The notes below the pieces were generated by a model. That model was not told where the DNA came from. It was given only the letters and a program-made list of their open reading frames with translations, and searched no databases. A stretch of 26,107 nt of DNA. It comes from Bin80 sp965207565. GTDB lineage: Bacteria > Bacteroidota > Rhodothermia > Rhodothermales > Bin80. The position numbers and the translations under genes are program-made. This document shows, piece after piece, positions 23,097-26,107 of the stretch. The stretch lies in the NCBI GenBank assembly GCA_965207565.1, contig CBDBMQ010000028.1, forward strand, positions 1 through 26,107, read 5' to 3'. The stretch's first letter is position 1, and every line of letters begins with the position of its first letter.

Positions 23097-23843
23097 ATGG
23101 AAACCAGAGGCTTTCTCAGCTTGAGGCACCGATCGGTTCTTCTTTGCGTTGTCATGCATGCTGCTCTTTTTGGACAATTTTGTGCAGCCCAGCACACATC
23201 CTGGCCCCGTGCTCCCGAACGAGGCATGATCTTTGAGAAGGGTGCCTGGAGAGCTCCTACCGCGGATGAGGCAATGCAAATGCTGATGGCCTTGGGCGAC
23301 GACTATGGCTCCTCGACAGAAACAGTAGAGCTTGTGAGGGCGGAAAATGCACTGTATGCCATGATCCAGCAAGGTCTTGAGTCTGACCCCAGAATTGATT
23401 TGGATGCGTTCGTGAGGGATCTTTTTTAGATATGGATTGGGGAAACGGGTTGGAGGATGGAGGTAGCTCTGGAGGGGCTGCGGCGGGCTGGCAAAAGCAA
23501 GTACCATGATGGATCTCCTTACCTCGGAGTAGCGAACGAACTCATCCGAATCTACGAGTCAATAGAAGACTATCCCACGCTCAACGCTAATGGTGTACTG
23601 TACATGCTTACGGAGTGTGTGGGTGCCGATTACGTTTGGAATGTTTTTACTTCTACTCCAAAGCCACCAGTCTACTCTATGACCAGCGTTTATGCACCGG
23701 ATAATCCATGCCCGAATATTTCCCCTTGGTGTGATGCAGGAAAATTTCTGATCGGGAAGTCAGGAGGACCTGAAAAGGAGGAGTGGGAAGCACTCTGTAA
23801 ATGGGATGAAATCACAGTGTGCATTGAGCATGCCACATTTTAG
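23097..23843 (+). pseudogene. Secreted protein of unknown function, interrupted by an amber codon
   Basis: Two ORFs (23097-23429, 110 aa; 23457-23843, 128 aa) are in the same frame and separated only by TAG at 23427-23429 and nine sense codons. Read through, they form one 248-codon gene. The N-terminus has a basic stretch and a hydrophobic core (SVLLCVVMHAALFGQF) like a signal peptide, with a candidate cleavage near CAAQ. The second part carries Cys pairs (ECVGADYV, NPCPNISPWC, ALCKW, TVCIEH), consistent with an exported, disulfide-bonded protein. No family recognised. The stop may be a nonsense mutation; alternatively the two parts are separate small genes, with the second starting at ATG 23457. 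Confidence 0.55.
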
Positions 23844-24225
23844 CTCTAATTATTGGCTCTTTACCAGATAGTATCAACCAGAAAATAGCTATTCTTGTCG
23901 AATTGAGTGTGTCACGGCCATGGTTTGCATACGTCTGGAGAATTAATTAGAGGGATGATGGCTCGCTCGCGGTGTATTTGGGTTGGTGTTTGGCGTGATG
24001 CCAGAGAGGGATGTGTCTATGCTTTTTTGGGCAGATACGAATTCCGATCAAAATCAATACCCAGATCCGCCAATCAGAAACAGAGACTGCAAAAGGTTAA
24101 AATTTCAAAAAAACTCCCGACTCGGGAATTTTGTAAGAAGCGGATAGGATAACTCTTTGCGTCACATCCGATCAATTGACCATTGGAGTTGATATTGACT
24201 GGATGAATGTGGCCAAAGGCGTTGT
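23844..24225. other. Non-coding stretch between convergent genes, with one terminator
   Basis: This 382-bp stretch separates the secreted-protein gene from the 3' end of the HAD gene. An 81-codon frame at 23907-24152 starts at GTG and resembles nothing known, so I do not call it. The only clear element is the hairpin terminator at 24105-24135. Confidence 0.5.
24105..24135 (-). terminator. Intrinsic terminator for the rmlB-HAD operon
   Basis: Read on the minus strand, TCCCG-AGT-CGGGA is followed by GTTTTTTTG. It lies about 90 bp after the HAD stop codon and fits Rho-independent termination of that operon. On the plus strand the same hairpin is followed by only four T, so it may work weakly in both directions. 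Confidence 0.65.
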
Positions 24226-24917
24226 TCAACAAGTGTCCGGCTGGATTCCCGCTTGATGACAAAAGTCATCAATGTTCGTCAAATCCTGTAGTAGCACATC
24301 GGGCTTTGCTGATTTGAGGTCTTGGTAGCTTGTAAATCCAGTTGCAACGGCGACGCTCAGTGCTCCAATCTCCTGTCCACAAGTTATATCATGCACAGAG
24401 TCGCCAATAATGACAATATCATCTTTCACAAACGTTCTCCCGCAGTGCTCCAGCGCACGCGTGGCAGCGATTGCAGGAAGTTTATTCCGGTCAGCATGGT
24501 CGCACCCGAATGCACCGAACGGAAACAAGTCATCCAGCCGGGCTGCAGCCAGTTTTCGATATGCAGTCACACGGACATTCCCGGTCAACAGTGCCAGTTG
24601 GACACATTTGTTTGGTTTCAGGTATTCGAGAAGATCCACGACACCATCCGAAGATTCAACCTCGTCGGATACATACGTTGCGTGGGCGGTATAGTGTTCT
24701 AACGCAACCGGTAGAAGGTTTTCCGTTTCTTCTGGGCTGAACCCAGCCAAGTGTAAGGTGTCTTCTAGGATCTGCGGGTCTGTGCGACCAGAAAATGCCA
24801 CTCCCTGTGTTGAAATGGGTTGACCGCAAAGCTCCCCGAGCACATATTCGATATGTCTGCGGCTGGATTGAATGGGTTTGAGTAGGTTCCGTCAATATCG
24901 AACAGCAGTAGCTTCAT
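24226..24917 (-). pseudogene. HAD-family hydrolase (phosphoglycolate-phosphatase-like) with a frameshift in motif I
   Basis: ATG 24917 begins MKLLLFDIDGT, the HAD motif I with the nucleophile Asp7 and Asp9. Directly after the Thr codon, at about 24885, the frame is lost; a one-base gap there restores LLKPIQSSRRHIEYVLGEL and joins the long frame that ends at 24226. Further motifs are LLTGN (motif II), RNKLPAIA (motif III Lys) and IIGDSVHDITCG (motif IV). Repaired, the protein is 230 aa, normal for phosphoglycolate-phosphatase-like enzymes. A GTG at 24843 allows a 205-aa call, but that product lacks the nucleophile. Its ATG overlaps the rmlB stop (ATGA), so the two are translationally coupled. 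Confidence 0.85.
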
Positions 24918-25999
24918 GCGGTCTCATACTGAGTTTTTAGGTACATGCGATAGCTCTCGTCCATAACAGATTGTAGCCATGATTGGTTGGACAAGTACCA
25001 TCGAACGGTTGCACGCAATCCTTCTGCGAGAGTATGGTTTGCTGTCCATCCCAGCTCGGGTCATGAGTTTGCTCGCATCAATTGCGTAACGGAAGTCGTG
25101 TCCTGGTCGGTCCCTTGACAAATTTGATCAGTTTCCAACCGGTTCCACGGGTACGTCCTAACTCCTCATCCACAATGGTAAGCAGTAATCGTAGCAATTC
25201 CAGGTTTGAACATTCTCCCGAGCCACCAACCAAATAGGTTTCACCGGCTAAACCATACTGAAGCATGCACATTAATGCTTCACAGTGGTCACTGACATGA
25301 AGCCAGTCTCGTACATTTTCTCCTTTTGAGTACACCGGAATGGGATCCATATTCAGAGCTCGAACAATCGCCAGTGGGATCAGCTTTTCTGGAAATTGAT
25401 AGGGTCCATAATTGTTGGAGCAATTCGAAATCACCACTGGAAGACCATAAGTCTCTGCATATGCGCGAACGAAGTGATCTGAAGATGCTTTGGAAGCCGC
25501 ATAAGGGGAACGAGGTGCATAGGGGGTATCGGGCGAGAATTTACCAGAGGGCCCCAGGGCTCCGAATACCTCATCTGTAGAGACATGCACAAATCGAAAT
25601 TCCTGCATGTCTGATGAGGTGGGCATCCAGGAATCTTTGGCGGCTTGTAAAACAGAGGCGGTCCCCGACGACGTTTGACCGGACAAAATCTATCGGGGAG
25701 TGGATGGACCGATCCACATGGCTTTCAGCTGCAAAGTGAATTACGGTTGTGAATTGATACTCGGCAAACAATTTTTGCACTAAATCTAGGTCGCAGATGT
25801 CCCCATGAATAAATCTGTAGTTGGGTGCCTTCTCAATTGCATGTAAGCTCTGCAGGTTGCCAGCGTAGGTCAACTTGTCGAGATTCACGATTACGGTATC
25901 CGAGAGCTGCGGGACAATCCGGTGCAGAAAATTTGCACCAATAAAGCCGGCACCTCCTGTCACCAGGATGCGGAGGGGTTGATGAAGGATCGTGGACAT
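24914..25999 (-). pseudogene. rmlB: dTDP-glucose 4,6-dehydratase with three +1 frameshifts
   Basis: RmlB makes dTDP-4-keto-6-deoxyglucose for dTDP-rhamnose and other surface sugars. The N-terminal part has the Rossmann motif VTGGAGFIGANF and HFAAESHVDRSI; the middle has STDEVFG and YAASK (catalytic Tyr and Lys); the end has KFVKDRPGHDFRYAIDASKL. The frame changes three times, each explained by one extra base: CCCC at 25663-25666, CCC at 25112-25114 and GGG at 25058-25060 (plus-strand coordinates). Removing one base at each gives 361 codons including the stop, about the family length. The start is ATG 25999. The TGA overlaps the HAD ATG. True decay or assembly error cannot be distinguished here. 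Confidence 0.88.
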
Positions 26000-26107
26000 A
26001 GATCAGGTCACAAGAGTATCCCCTGAATCTCTGAAAATATTGCAGATGATGACGAAATAGAAGGATCAGAGCAGATTAACGTATATGTATATATCGTGGT
26101 CGTGTTC
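26000..26107. other. Upstream region of rmlB at the window edge
   Basis: No ORF or clear promoter is seen in these 108 bp. The AT-rich run containing ATATATACATATACG is the best place for a promoter of the minus-strand operon, but I cannot assign boxes. Confidence 0.35.

Noticed and set aside
23037..23507. 156-codon minus-strand ORF
   Set aside because: It is opposite the signal-peptide-bearing frame; its Pro/His/Ser-rich composition is typical of a shadow frame.
23907..24152. 81-codon plus-strand ORF
   Set aside because: GTG start, no Shine-Dalgarno, no recognisable motif, and it runs through the terminator hairpin.
1..26107. CRISPR array
   Set aside because: No regularly spaced short direct repeats were seen.

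Overview
The window looks like the chromosome of a Bacteroidota/Rhodothermota-like bacterium. The clues are the long signal peptidase I, a small protein family that I recall mainly from Bacteroidota (often mislabelled 'ABC transporter ATPase'), the lepA-lepB neighbourhood, and start codons with weak or absent Shine-Dalgarno sequences. This placement is inference; no 16S gene or marker set is present.

Layout. 1-1207 (-): a partial AlbA_2/Schlafen-type ATP-binding protein running off the left edge. 1405-1652: divergent tRNA-Asn and tRNA-Leu. 1771-5545 (+): lepA, a secreted protein of unknown function, and lepB. 5604-13591 (-): one large restriction-modification-type gene (nuclease plus N6-adenine methyltransferase) broken by two insertion sequences. 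13904-16726 (-): an apparent operon of xseB, a Bacteroidota-type conserved protein, a TrkA-N potassium channel and an L,D-transpeptidase. 16801-17580 (+): an SDR oxidoreductase. 17584-19937 (-): xseA followed by a YjbQ-like protein with an extra C-terminal domain. 20076-20594 (+): a low-molecular-weight phosphotyrosine phosphatase. 20625-22645: a second, different IS1634-type element. 22719-24140: small unknown genes, one split by an amber codon. 24226-25999 (-): an rmlB-HAD pair with several frameshifts.

The central result is an exact reconstruction of the broken restriction-modification gene. Removing IS-A (about 7385-10011, with a directly repeated GGGTAGCGC) and IS-B (10042-12365, with a directly repeated ACAG) restores a single uninterrupted reading frame of 1007 codons plus stop. 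The join rebuilds the run HPVAVEFARATLLRAL across the methyltransferase core. The two insertions lie about 20 bp apart in the same gene, so they were independent events, and neither element is nested in the other.

IS-A is notable in itself. Its 762-aa product joins an N-terminal DUF4338 domain, the domain of the Druantia protein DruA, to a complete Tn5/IS50-type DDE transposase. Its promoter appears to start in the terminal inverted repeat and would produce a leaderless mRNA.

Housekeeping genes in the window are intact. The accessory and right-hand parts show heavy decay: two IS hits in one gene, a nonsense codon in a secreted protein gene, and four single-base frameshifts in the rmlB-HAD pair. 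The right-end frameshifts lie in or beside short homopolymers near the window edge, so assembly error is a live alternative to true pseudogenes.
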